Assembly: GCA_031282565.1 (NCBI GenBank) | Contig: JAITDL010000004.1 | Span: forward strand, 1-17,126 | Source of the DNA: Puniceicoccales bacterium | GTDB taxonomy: Bacteria; Verrucomicrobiota; Verrucomicrobiia; Opitutales; JAIRLM01 | Direction: 5' to 3' | DNA: 17,126 nt | Part shown: piece by piece, positions 1 to 7,716 of the stretch | How the letters are laid out: every line of letters starts with the position of its first letter | Position numbering within the stretch: position 1 is the stretch's first letter | Notes under the pieces: model-generated | Seen by the model: the letters and a program-made list of their open reading frames with translations, nothing else | What the model was told of the DNA's origin: nothing | Databases searched by the model: none | Program-made: the position numbers and the translations under genes

Positions 1-251
1 ACTTTTTTGCGCCATGGTGTGGACCGTGCATGGCCATGGGCCCTGCGGTAGATGCCATCTCAGAGGAATTTAGGGGTCGCGCCGCCGTAGCAAAGGTGAA
101 CGTTGACCTTTGCCCCGAAATTGCAGACCGATTTTCCATACGAGCCGTGCCAACCGTGATCTTTTTCCGCAATGGTGAAGCCGTCGAAGTCGTTGCCGGC
201 GCACGCTCCAAGGAAGATTTGGCAAAAAAACTCACCGCCCACCTGCACTAG
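1..251 (+). CDS. Thioredoxin, 3' part only
   Basis: The window opens inside this gene; the reading frame is set by codons starting at base 3. The visible protein begins FFAPWCGPC, which carries the thioredoxin active site WCGPC (bases 15-29), so the missing part is the first beta strand and helix of the fold. Further on it has the NVD segment, the cis-proline loop AVPT and the FRNGE turn before the last strands, all in the normal thioredoxin order, and it ends at TAG 249-251. Thioredoxins are cytoplasmic dithiol reductants of ribonucleotide reductase, methionine sulfoxide reductase and other proteins. An internal ATG at base 30 lies after the active site and is not a real start. The permease gene follows after 16 bp, so co-transcription is likely. 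The family is secure; the gene symbol cannot be fixed without the 5' end. Confidence 0.93.
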   Translation, partial: FFAPWCGPCMAMGPAVDAISEEFRGRAAVAKVNVDLCPEIADRFSIRAVPTVIFFRNGEAVEVVAGARSKEDLAKKLTAHLH

Positions 252-267
252 CTAGGCGCTTCCCGAC

Positions 268-1062
268 GTGGCACAGTGGCGAAAAAAAATTTTTTCGTGG
301 CCGGCACTCTGGCTATGTGCGTTGGCAATTGCCTGCGCCACCAGTCTTTTTTTTCCGGATTCCGCCTGCTGGGCCCAGGATCTTTCCCGTCGCTGCAGCG
401 GGCCGTCGACTGCACATTGGCTTGGCACCGATGCACTTGGCCGTGACATGCTGCTGCGCCTACTGCGTGGAGGCTGCCTATCACTCGCCGTCGGATTTTC
501 CGCCTCCGCCATCGCCATGGCCATTGGCACGGTCGTTGGAATTCTAAGTGGTTACGGCGGAGGATCTATCGACAGCTCGCTAATGGGTCTCGTCGACGTC
601 CTCTGCGCCCTGCCGATCACGCTGCTAACAATGCTTTTTCTAATTTTTTTCGGAAAAAGCCTGCCGATCCTCTGCCTTGCCATCGGCCTCACCGGCTGGT
701 TCACATTTTCCCGCGTGCTGCGATCGCTCACAGCGGACCTTCGTCGGCGCACATTTATTTTATCCGCTAAAGGACTGGGGCAGAGCCACTTCTCAGTCAT
801 CTGCCGCCACGTAATTCCGAATTTGCTGCCAACGATCGGCGCTTACGGATTGCTGCTACTGCCGGATGCCATTCTGACGGAGGCATTTCTGAGTTTCCTA
901 GGCCTCGGAGTGCCCATGCCGCGCAGCTCCTGGGGGAATATGATCGTCGACGGCATAGCATTTCTGCAACTGCATCCAATGCAACTGGTTTGGCCGGCAC
1001 TTTTCCTCATGGCGACGCTGCTGTCACTGACCTCGCTGTCCGGTGTGAAGGATTTTTCCTAG
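268..1062 (+). CDS. OppC/DppC-type ABC transporter permease, orphan
   Basis: This is an inner-membrane permease subunit of a peptide/nickel-type ABC importer, 264 residues from a GTG start. One N-terminal membrane segment (about 11-30) is followed by the family signature HWLGTDALGRD (50-60), a hydrophobic core (about 70-160), the cytoplasmic EAA loop that contacts the ATPase (about 166-185, SAKGLGQS...HVIPN) and the typical EAFLSFLGLG...SSWG block (205-223). The C-terminal GDxLRD segment of the family is degenerate (SGVKDFS). In known systems OppC/DppC pairs with OppB/DppB, two ATPases and a binding protein; none of these is adjacent here, since the neighbours are thioredoxin and miaA. The partners must be elsewhere or lost. 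miaA starts 8 bp after its stop. Substrate is unknown. Confidence 0.9.
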   Translation: MAQWRKKIFSWPALWLCALAIACATSLFFPDSACWAQDLSRRCSGPSTAHWLGTDALGRDMLLRLLRGGCLSLAVGFSASAIAMAIGTVVGILSGYGGGSIDSSLMGLVDVLCALPITLLTMLFLIFFGKSLPILCLAIGLTGWFTFSRVLRSLTADLRRRTFILSAKGLGQSHFSVICRHVIPNLLPTIGAYGLLLLPDAILTEAFLSFLGLGVPMPRSSWGNMIVDGIAFLQLHPMQLVWPALFLMATLLSLTSLSGVKDFS

Positions 1063-1070
1063 GGGGCGCC

Positions 1071-2009
1071 GTGGCTGGCCCGTTGGTAATTATCGCCGGA
1101 CCAACTGCTTCCGGAAAAACTGCGCTCAGTCTATTTCTCGCCGAGCAACTTGGCGGTGAAATTCTCTGCTGCGATTCACTCCAAGTCTACCGCGCCATGG
1201 ACATAGGCACGGCAAAGGCGTCGGCCGACGAGCGCAAACGCGTGACACACTACGGACTAGATCTATCTGACCCGCATAAACCGTTCGACGTGAAACAGTT
1301 CTCCGACTACGCAATGTCAGTTGCCGGATCCACCGAAAAACCTCTTTTCTGCGTCGGCGGCAGCGGATTCTACCTGCAAACATTCTACGGACCCGTCTGC
1401 GACACAATTTCAATTTCACCGGTCGTGCGTGAACACGTGCAAAACATCCTATGCACCAACGGATTAGATGGACTTCTCAGTGAACTCGACCGGCGATGCA
1501 ACGGAGCTGAATTTACCATCGATCGGCAAAATCCGCGGCGAGTTGCGCGGGCTCTGGAGCGGGCCATGGAAACTGGTGAGCCGCCGGCGGTTTCACTTGA
1601 AAGATTTCGCAAACGCACCGGAAACTTCACCGGCAGAAGGGTTTTTACAATTTACATCGAGCCACCAACCGGCTGCCACGAAATTGCCATCCGCAGCCGC
1701 ATTGCGCACATGCTATCGGAAGGACTCGTCGGCGAAACGGAAACCCTACGGACCATGGGATTTGAGCGCAACCCATCCGCCGGGAACGCAGTTGGCTATC
1801 GCGAGGTTCTCGAATTCCTAGACGACAAACTGTCTAGGGATGCATTACCGGAACGTATCTTCATCCGCAGTAGGCAATTATGCAGAAAGCAACGCAGCTG
1901 GTTCCGCCACCACTTGCCAACCGACATCGTTGCGTGCAACGGCCAAAACGACTGGCAAAGAGTCCTCGACGCGGTCGGTGAATTTTTAGCTAATGGCGAA
2001 CCGCGGTGA
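1071..2009 (+). CDS. miaA: tRNA dimethylallyltransferase MiaA
   Basis: MiaA transfers a dimethylallyl group from DMAPP to N6 of A37 in tRNAs reading UNN codons, the first step to ms2i6A. Starting at GTG 1071 the protein has 312 residues, the normal family length. Visible motifs are the P-loop GPTASGKT (10-17), the tRNA/catalytic segment DSLQVYRAMDIGTAK (35-49), GGSGFYL, the NPRRVARALE helix and AVGYREVLEFL near the C-terminus. The frame is open upstream to a TTG at 990, but that would overlap the permease by 73 bp and precede the conserved beginning. GTG 1071 follows a purine-rich AGGGGG (1061-1066) that can act as ribosome binding site and lies 8 bp after the permease stop. This makes translational coupling with the permease likely. 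Confidence 0.97.
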   Translation: MAGPLVIIAGPTASGKTALSLFLAEQLGGEILCCDSLQVYRAMDIGTAKASADERKRVTHYGLDLSDPHKPFDVKQFSDYAMSVAGSTEKPLFCVGGSGFYLQTFYGPVCDTISISPVVREHVQNILCTNGLDGLLSELDRRCNGAEFTIDRQNPRRVARALERAMETGEPPAVSLERFRKRTGNFTGRRVFTIYIEPPTGCHEIAIRSRIAHMLSEGLVGETETLRTMGFERNPSAGNAVGYREVLEFLDDKLSRDALPERIFIRSRQLCRKQRSWFRHHLPTDIVACNGQNDWQRVLDAVGEFLANGEPR

Positions 2010-2040
2010 AATTAATCGCACCACATTTTTGCGTTAGTTG

Positions 2041-2070
2041 TATATTACTAGCGTCCACGCGCCTAGGAGA
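2041..2070 (+). promoter_or_regulatory. Possible -10 box and ribosome binding site for the J-domain-like gene
   Basis: The 76-bp spacer after miaA contains TATATT at 2041-2046, a fair sigma70 -10 box, but no recognisable -35 at 16-18 bp. TAGGAGA at 2064-2070 could be a Shine-Dalgarno sequence, although it lies 15 nt before the ATG at 2086, which is longer than usual. This suggests that the following gene has its own transcript. It is a weak call by eye. Confidence 0.3.
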
Positions 2071-2085
2071 AATTAGCTCCATAGC

Positions 2086-3336
2086 ATGTCACACTATGGC
2101 AAAAAACAATTTGCAATTTTTTTAAAGTTCTATCATAATATCGCCGTGCCAACGACAGGTCCAATTAGCGGTAACACTGGCCTCCCTCCAAGCTCCTACC
2201 CATCTCACGACTTCCGTCGCGTCGAAAGTTGTCCCAGACCATTGCACATCCATCCAAATGTCATCCGCTTACACGCTAATGGCGGCGGCGTTCACGGAAC
2301 TACATCGGCTCAGGATGGACAATCACCTCTCTCCGATGCGGTTAAGGAACATGATGTGCCTTGCCCAACAGATCCACCAGTTGATCCTGAAGCTATTGAG
2401 AGTCTAGCCGCCTCCCTGTGCGGTACTGCACCTTTCACCTTTATACCTACTTTAAACAGCGCTGCTAAAGACGATCCGGAGCGCGACAGTAAAACAGACA
2501 GAATATCAAGTAGAGTTGAAATAAATCCCGACGCGACTGCAGCTATGCCTAATCAATTTATCACCAATGGAGCGGTGTACATCGATTTGGGCGAATTGTT
2601 TGCCTACGGCATCTGGAACATAGAAGCGGAAGACCGCGAGTTGGTAGATGAAGTGCTCGACATTGAATTAGCCGTGCTCATGGGCAACGAAGACGCCGCC
2701 GTGCGGGCCGAGGCTATGCTGAAGGCGCTGAATGAGGAGTTATCCGCCGCAAACACTCGCACGCATGCTTCGCAGGAAGCGCTTATATCATGCAGCGCTT
2801 CAACAAAAGTTGAAAGGGCTCGCGAACACACCAGCGCCATAAAAAGGGTTTGCTTACTTTCAGGTCTCATCGCCTCCCTACGATCAATATTGAACCCAGG
2901 CGACGACCAGATGCTGCAAACCGCGCAATATGATGGTGGAGTGGCTGTTGCGGTCGTAGATCCGGCGACTGACGCCCGTGCCAGGAAAGAAAAATCGCAA
3001 AATCGCAGCAATTCCGAGGCGTTACGTAAACTGTTGGAAGAAGCAGAGAAACGGGAGCTCGCGGGAGATGAGTCACCGGATGGCGGGAAATACGCGGCAA
3101 AAGCACGCGCACAGCATTTCGCTGAAGCAGAACGGCTTATAACACGAAATGCCTGCAAAACCCTCGGCATTTCACCGGGCGATGCCACTAATCAACGCAG
3201 AGTTAGGCGTGCACACAGAAAATTATCGACCAAGTTGCAGCCCGGCAAAAACCCAGGCATGGACACAACTGCCGCCTTTCATGCTGCGCAGGAGGCATAT
3301 GCGCACCTTTGCGAAGTAAATGGCTGGCAGAAATAG
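2086..3336 (+). CDS. Unknown protein with C-terminal J-domain-like module lacking HPD
   Basis: This is a 416-residue protein with no overall family I recognise. Residues 1-150 are low in predicted order, with many Pro, Ser and Thr. From about 180 to 225 it is acidic and helical, 298-352 is charged and probably coiled coil, and the last 62 residues (355-416) read like a J-domain: KTLGISPGDAT, then RRAHRKLSTKL, then QPGKNPG, then FHAAQEAYAHL. The spacing matches helices II and III of DnaJ, but the catalytic HPD tripeptide is QPG (385-387). His-to-Gln at this position is known to abolish stimulation of DnaK by DnaJ, so this is probably a J-like scaffold rather than a working co-chaperone. I see no signal peptide. 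The gene stands alone between miaA and a convergent small gene. The coding call is firm; the J-like assignment is moderately firm; function is unknown. Confidence 0.8.
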   Translation: MSHYGKKQFAIFLKFYHNIAVPTTGPISGNTGLPPSSYPSHDFRRVESCPRPLHIHPNVIRLHANGGGVHGTTSAQDGQSPLSDAVKEHDVPCPTDPPVDPEAIESLAASLCGTAPFTFIPTLNSAAKDDPERDSKTDRISSRVEINPDATAAMPNQFITNGAVYIDLGELFAYGIWNIEAEDRELVDEVLDIELAVLMGNEDAAVRAEAMLKALNEELSAANTRTHASQEALISCSASTKVERAREHTSAIKRVCLLSGLIASLRSILNPGDDQMLQTAQYDGGVAVAVVDPATDARARKEKSQNRSNSEALRKLLEEAEKRELAGDESPDGGKYAAKARAQHFAEAERLITRNACKTLGISPGDATNQRRVRRAHRKLSTKLQPGKNPGMDTTAAFHAAQEAYAHLCEVNGWQK

Positions 3337-3337
3337 G

Positions 3338-3745
3338 CTACTTTCTTCCGTCCGAAACTGTTGTCTCATCATCACCACGTTCCGCCATTCCATCGCCGGA
3401 GCCGTCCTCTAGGAACTGCCAGAGGGCACAGCTCTCATCTAACTCACTGTCGTCGAAGGATGAAAACCCGCAGCGAAAGCAAAAGTCCTCGAAACTGTGC
3501 CTCGGCAGTATGTAGTTACAAAAAATTCCGTCGTCCACAAACTGTAAGTAGAAGCGCATGTCACCGATGCGCACGCGGTAAAATAGGCGCGACCCACGCT
3601 GAACCTGGCCAAAGCGGCCGTTGTCTGCGACACCATAAAATTGCTCAACGCGCAAATTTGCTAGGGCACCAATAAGTTCCATTTGTCCATCGATGGGCAT
3701 GCGATTCAACTCATCCATGCTCTGAGCGCTGAAATTTACTTGCAC
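3338..3745 (-). CDS. Small RelE/ParE-fold-like protein without visible antitoxin
   Basis: This is a 135-residue protein from a GTG start. Residues 1-92 follow the layout of the RelE/ParE fold: a helical N-terminus ending LANLRVEQFYGV, then a beta-rich half with RGSRLFYRVRIGDMRFYLQF (50-69), which resembles the GLYRLRVGDYRVxY strand pair of that superfamily, and a final ILPRHSFEDF. Residues 94-135 form an acidic, serine-rich and probably disordered tail not usual for RelE toxins. No antitoxin-sized gene lies beside it: it diverges from alaS and converges on the J-domain-like gene with one base between the stop codons. It may be a domesticated or solitary RelE-like protein. Similarity is judged by eye, so the fold call is tentative while the coding call is good. 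No Shine-Dalgarno is visible. Confidence 0.65.
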   Translation of the reverse strand: MQVNFSAQSMDELNRMPIDGQMELIGALANLRVEQFYGVADNGRFGQVQRGSRLFYRVRIGDMRFYLQFVDDGIFCNYILPRHSFEDFCFRCGFSSFDDSELDESCALWQFLEDGSGDGMAERGDDETTVSDGRK

Positions 3746-3751
3746 GGCAGC

Positions 3752-3779
3752 ACACTAGGGCGCGCAACCTGACTGTAAA
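3752..3779 (-). promoter_or_regulatory. Candidate sigma70 promoter for the RelE-like gene, leaderless layout
   Basis: Read on the minus strand, a -35 box TTTACA (3774-3779, five of six consensus bases) is followed by a 16-bp spacer and a -10 box TAGTGT (3752-3757, matching the first, second and last consensus bases). Only 6 nt separate the -10 box from the GTG start at 3745, so transcription would begin at or next to the start codon. This fits the absence of a Shine-Dalgarno sequence. The layout resembles the promoters of the two paralogs at the other end of the window. Confidence 0.4.
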
Positions 3780-3800
3780 GCATTTGCGCTCGGCAAATGC
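3780..3800. repeat. Perfect 8-bp inverted repeat in the divergent spacer before alaS
   Basis: GCATTTGC (3780-3787) and GCAAATGC (3793-3800) are perfect inverted copies around a 5-bp centre. The element abuts the candidate -35 box of the minus-strand gene and lies 63 bp before the alaS ATG. It could be an operator shared by the divergent genes or a hairpin in the alaS leader. AlaRS of E. coli is known to bind a palindrome at its own promoter, which makes autoregulation a possible but unproven reading. Confidence 0.5.
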
Positions 3801-3863
3801 GCTAGCCGTTCCATCGAAAAAGATTGCAACGCAACGGCCGGCCACCACACAGTGCCGCTGCCA

Positions 3864-6533
3864 ATGGACGCCAACAAATTTCGCAGCGATTTTCTAGATT
3901 TTTTCCGCGATCGAGGCCACGCCATCGTCCCGTCGTCATCGCTCATGCCAGCGGCCCCCAACCTCCTATTCACAAACGCCGGCATGAACCAATTCGTGCC
4001 CTACTTTTTAAATAGTCAGCGCAGCCCGCACGGTCGCATCGCAGACGTGCAGAAGTGCATACGCGCCGGCGGAAAACACAACGACCTAGATGACGTCGGC
4101 TACGACTGTTACCACCACACTTTTTTTGAAATGCTTGGCAACTGGTCATTTGGAGACTATTTCAAAGAGGAATCAATCCGCTGGGCCTGGGAGCTGCTGG
4201 TTAATAGATGGAAATTCCCTGGAGAGAGGCTCATGGCAACCGTCTATCGGCCATCTGACGGCGAGCCAGCATCCTACGACGAAGAAGCCTACTCAATTTG
4301 GTGTGACGTGTTTCGCTCTACTGGCCTAAATCCTTGTGAACACGTGACATACGGCGGCGCAAAAGACAATTTTTGGATGATGGGAGAGACCGGCCCCTGC
4401 GGCCCCTGCTCGGAAATTCACATGGACCTCACGGAACGCGGCGACGGCGGATTGGCGCTCGTAAATGGCACAAACCCGCGCTCCATGGAGCTGTGGAATT
4501 TGGTGTTCATCCAATATAACGCCCTCGGCAATGGCAGGTTCGAGAAACTTTCCCAAAACTACGTCGACACGGGCATGGGGCTGGAGCGCATCGCGGGTAT
4601 CTGGGCTAATACGAACGGTTTCCGCGATTTTTCAAGGGAGCCGTCGAACTACTGCAGCAATCTCTTTTTGCCGCTTTTCGATCGAATGGTAAAGCTCAGC
4701 GGCAGGGACATAGCCTACGGACATTCCCCGGCGAAGAATCGTAACGCATTGAACGAGAGAGAAATAACCGATTGCGCATTCCGTGCCATCGGAGACCACA
4801 TTCGCACATTGACGCTAGCCATCGCCGATGGAATTTTCCCCGGGAACGAAGGTCGTAACTACGTACTGAGACGCATTTTACGCAGAGCCGTCCTCTTCGG
4901 CCGCCGCCTCGATCTGCGTGGAAACTTTCTTGCCGATTTGGCCAATGTTGCCATCGAAATTCTAGGAACGGCCTACGGCAACCTGAAGCCGGCGGCAGAT
5001 GTGATTCGCGCCACGTTAATCCGTGAGCAGGAAGCATTTGAGCGCACAATAGGCCGCGGCCTGCAGCTAATGGAGGAAGCCATGGCGCGCTGCGGAAATT
5101 GCATCCCCGGAGACATTGTTTTCGAACTTCACGACACATACGGCTTCCCTGTTGATTTGTCCCAACTCATTGCCGCAGAAAAAAATCGCACCATCGACAT
5201 CGAAGGATTTAACGGCGCCATGGAAAAGCAACGTCGGCGTGCCCGCGACTCCCAGAAGCTGCAAAAAATTTCCGTAGATGCGACGAATCTTCCACCGACG
5301 GAATTTGTGGGCTACGACTCCAATAAGCTAAACTGCGAAAGCAACATAGTTGCAGCTATCCCCGACGGCAATGGATGCTTCCTTGTCACCGCACGGTCGC
5401 CATTTTACGGCGAAATGGGAGGACAGCGGGGCGACATCGGCGACATCAACCTCGGAGGACGCACTTTAAAGGTAACTGACACGCAGCGCGGTGGGAACGG
5501 CGTAATCCTGCATCGCATTGGCGAAGTTGTTGGCGACGAAGTTGTTGGCGAAAGCGCAATTTTGTCCGTCGACGGCAATCTACGGAAACGCATCTGCGCC
5601 CATCACACGGCGACGCACATCTTGCAAGCTGTTCTGCGGAAAGTTCTTGGCAATCACGTATCCCAGGCCGGATCTTCCGTCGACGGCAATTCACTCCGCT
5701 TCGATTTTTCGCATTTTCAGGCACTTAGCGACAGTGAACTGGCAGCCGTTGAAGCCGAAGCAAATGAAATCGTCCGCGCAAATATTACGCTCCATGTCTT
5801 TGAGACTGAATTCAATAGCCGTCCAGCAAACTGCCTTGCCAACTTCGGCGAGCGCTATGGAGCAGTCGTCCGCGTCGTTGAAATCGGCCAAACGGCGGAA
5901 CTCTGTGGCGGGACGCACGTTGGAGCAACTGGCGAAATTGGCATTTTTAAAATATTGGGGGAGAGTGGCATAGCAGCTGGCACCCGCCGCATCTGCGCCG
6001 TCGCCGGGGAAGCGGCCTACGATGACTACGCATCACTCGCAAAGGATATGCGGCTCCTAAAGAAGGACTTGGGCGGCGGTGATGTCTTTGAATCCGTTGC
6101 AACTCTGCGAGACCGGCTGCGGAACATGGAGAAAGCAATGGGCGAATTGGAGGAATCTGCTCAGCGCAATGAAGTTAACTCACTAATGGCAACGCTAGGA
6201 AACTCCTCCAGCAAACGTCGCTTGATCATTGCAAGACCTCAGGACGGCGGACGGCTTCGGTCACTTGGCCGCTGCCTGCAGGACAAACTCGCTGAAGATG
6301 AAATACTTCTCCTGCTTTCCGACGGCGGAGACCGGTGGAATTTCTGCATCGTTGGCTCGGCAAACTGTTCCACCGCAGGTGATTTGGCAAAAAATTTTGC
6401 AGCGGGAACCGGCGGCGGCGGCGGCGGCAAGGGCAACCTCGCATGTGGAACGGCCCCAAAGTGCTGCGGCGAAGATGATCCTGCGAAAAATAGCAGGCTG
6501 TCCGCTGCCCTAGAGCGTTTTACCGACCACTAG
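3864..6533 (+). CDS. alaS: Alanyl-tRNA synthetase
   Basis: AlaRS charges tRNA-Ala in the cytoplasm and hydrolyses mischarged Ser- and Gly-tRNA-Ala. From ATG 3864 it has 889 residues, close to the usual 875. It opens with the standard F-R-x-x-F-L-D-F-F helix and shows TNAGMNQF (37-44), class II motif HTFFEMLGNWSFGDYFK (85-101), CGPCSEIH, the motif 3 GNEGRNYVLRRILRRAV, the editing-site zinc ligands HHTATH (H580, H584-H585 region) and CGGTH (C681, H685), and the glycine-rich hexamer of the C-Ala domain near the end. The frame also allows GTG 3852, four residues earlier; neither start has a clear Shine-Dalgarno, and ATG gives the better family N-terminus. It overlaps the convergent MFS gene by 14 bp at the 3' end. 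All catalytic and editing residues are present. Confidence 0.98.
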   Translation: MDANKFRSDFLDFFRDRGHAIVPSSSLMPAAPNLLFTNAGMNQFVPYFLNSQRSPHGRIADVQKCIRAGGKHNDLDDVGYDCYHHTFFEMLGNWSFGDYFKEESIRWAWELLVNRWKFPGERLMATVYRPSDGEPASYDEEAYSIWCDVFRSTGLNPCEHVTYGGAKDNFWMMGETGPCGPCSEIHMDLTERGDGGLALVNGTNPRSMELWNLVFIQYNALGNGRFEKLSQNYVDTGMGLERIAGIWANTNGFRDFSREPSNYCSNLFLPLFDRMVKLSGRDIAYGHSPAKNRNALNEREITDCAFRAIGDHIRTLTLAIADGIFPGNEGRNYVLRRILRRAVLFGRRLDLRGNFLADLANVAIEILGTAYGNLKPAADVIRATLIREQEAFERTIGRGLQLMEEAMARCGNCIPGDIVFELHDTYGFPVDLSQLIAAEKNRTIDIEGFNGAMEKQRRRARDSQKLQKISVDATNLPPTEFVGYDSNKLNCESNIVAAIPDGNGCFLVTARSPFYGEMGGQRGDIGDINLGGRTLKVTDTQRGGNGVILHRIGEVVGDEVVGESAILSVDGNLRKRICAHHTATHILQAVLRKVLGNHVSQAGSSVDGNSLRFDFSHFQALSDSELAAVEAEANEIVRANITLHVFETEFNSRPANCLANFGERYGAVVRVVEIGQTAELCGGTHVGATGEIGIFKILGESGIAAGTRRICAVAGEAAYDDYASLAKDMRLLKKDLGGGDVFESVATLRDRLRNMEKAMGELEESAQRNEVNSLMATLGNSSSKRRLIIARPQDGGRLRSLGRCLQDKLAEDEILLLLSDGGDRWNFCIVGSANCSTAGDLAKNFAAGTGGGGGGKGNLACGTAPKCCGEDDPAKNSRLSAALERFTDH

Positions 6534-7716
6534 TTGCTATTTTTGCCAACTTCTTGCGTTCGCAAATCGTCGAACATACGCCGTAAATCACGGCCAATGA
6601 GCATGCTAGCACCGTCAGTGCCGCATAGGTGCCGCGGTATCCACAAAAATCAGCGGAAAGTCCTGCAAAAAGCGGACCTATGCCGTTGCCTATGTCGAAG
6701 CAGAGAAAAAATGTTGCGACGGCGGAACCGTAGTGGCTGCGATCTGCCCCGGTTAGCGAAATCGCCTGGAGCCCACCGAGTAACGCACCGAATGAAAGTC
6801 CATAGGCGGCGGCGGCGGTCAGCATCCAGCCGCGAAATGGAGCGGCGGCGAGGGCTGCGCAGGAAAGTGTCAGCACAAGCATCGATGGAAATATCACAGC
6901 TCGTGGAGGATAGGAATCAACCAATTTGCCGGAAATCGGCCGCACGATCAGCGACGCCATGGCAGAAAGTGTGAAAAATGGCACCGCCGACCTGGCCCCC
7001 CTGTCCACGGAATAGAATGGGATAAATGACATGATCGCCGACGAAACAAATGCCACCGTGGCAATTAGCATCCCAGACGGCAGGGCAGACGGCAGAAACA
7101 TGACCGCCTTTGAACTCTCCTTCTCCGGCTTTTGCTCAACCGGTCCACTGGGCCGCAAAAAAATGGAAAGTCCCATGGCGCAGGCAACTGCAACGGCGCA
7201 CAGCTTAAAAAGTGCCGGAAATCCACTGGAACTAACCGTCGAAAATCCGATTGCCGGAGCCGCCGACATGGATAGCCCTATGGCGATTGTGAAGATGCCC
7301 ATTCCCTCTCCCATGCGACTGCGCGGGAGGAACTCAGCAACGATTGCAGTGACCGCCGTCGCGGAAAATGCCCAGAAAAATCCGTGGACGGCGCGGAGCA
7401 CAATGAGCGCCGGTATGCTATGTATGTATCTGTAGGCCACCATTATGCAAATTATGCACGCCTGCGCCGGAATGAGAATTCTTCGGCGGCTGTAGCTGTC
7501 CAATAGCATGCCGGCCAGCGGTCGCGAGAGCACCATCGCCAAAGTCATTGCGCATGCGACAAATCCGACGGCGCGATTGCCGCCACCAATCTTCGCCACA
7601 TAGAGCGACATATTTGTGTTAAGCATCTGGAAGCCAAAGAACGACAAAAACTGCACAAAGAAAAAGCCGACAAAAAGCGGAGTCAGCAACGTATCCCGTC
7701 CTAGCCTACTTGACAT
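6520..7716 (-). CDS. MFS transporter
   Basis: This is a 398-residue major facilitator superfamily protein of the inner membrane with about 12 hydrophobic segments. The family motif A appears in both halves: GMLLDSYSRRR (69-79) in the loop between helices 2 and 3, and a second copy SGKLVDSYPPR in the other half, as expected from the internal duplication of the fold. The N-terminus and the helices rich in Gly, Ala and Phe resemble drug or small-metabolite exporters of the MFS_1 type, but substrate cannot be deduced. The ATG at 7716 lies inside the end of hisS (11-bp overlap), so translation is probably coupled to hisS. The 3' end overlaps the convergent alaS by 14 bp and no terminator is visible. 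Confidence 0.92.
   Translation of the reverse strand: MSSRLGRDTLLTPLFVGFFFVQFLSFFGFQMLNTNMSLYVAKIGGGNRAVGFVACAMTLAMVLSRPLAGMLLDSYSRRRILIPAQACIICIMVAYRYIHSIPALIVLRAVHGFFWAFSATAVTAIVAEFLPRSRMGEGMGIFTIAIGLSMSAAPAIGFSTVSSSGFPALFKLCAVAVACAMGLSIFLRPSGPVEQKPEKESSKAVMFLPSALPSGMLIATVAFVSSAIMSFIPFYSVDRGARSAVPFFTLSAMASLIVRPISGKLVDSYPPRAVIFPSMLVLTLSCAALAAAPFRGWMLTAAAAYGLSFGALLGGLQAISLTGADRSHYGSAVATFFLCFDIGNGIGPLFAGLSADFCGYRGTYAALTVLACSLAVIYGVCSTICERKKLAKIATSGR

Noticed and set aside
990..1070. TTG 990 as the miaA start
   Set aside because: It would overlap the permease by 73 bp and place 27 residues before the conserved MiaA beginning. GTG 1071 has a purine-rich site and normal family length.
2604..3188. 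194-residue open frame on the minus strand opposite the J-domain-like gene
   Set aside because: It is a Ser/Ala-rich shadow of the plus-strand gene, which has the recognisable J-domain-like end. It shows no domain of its own.
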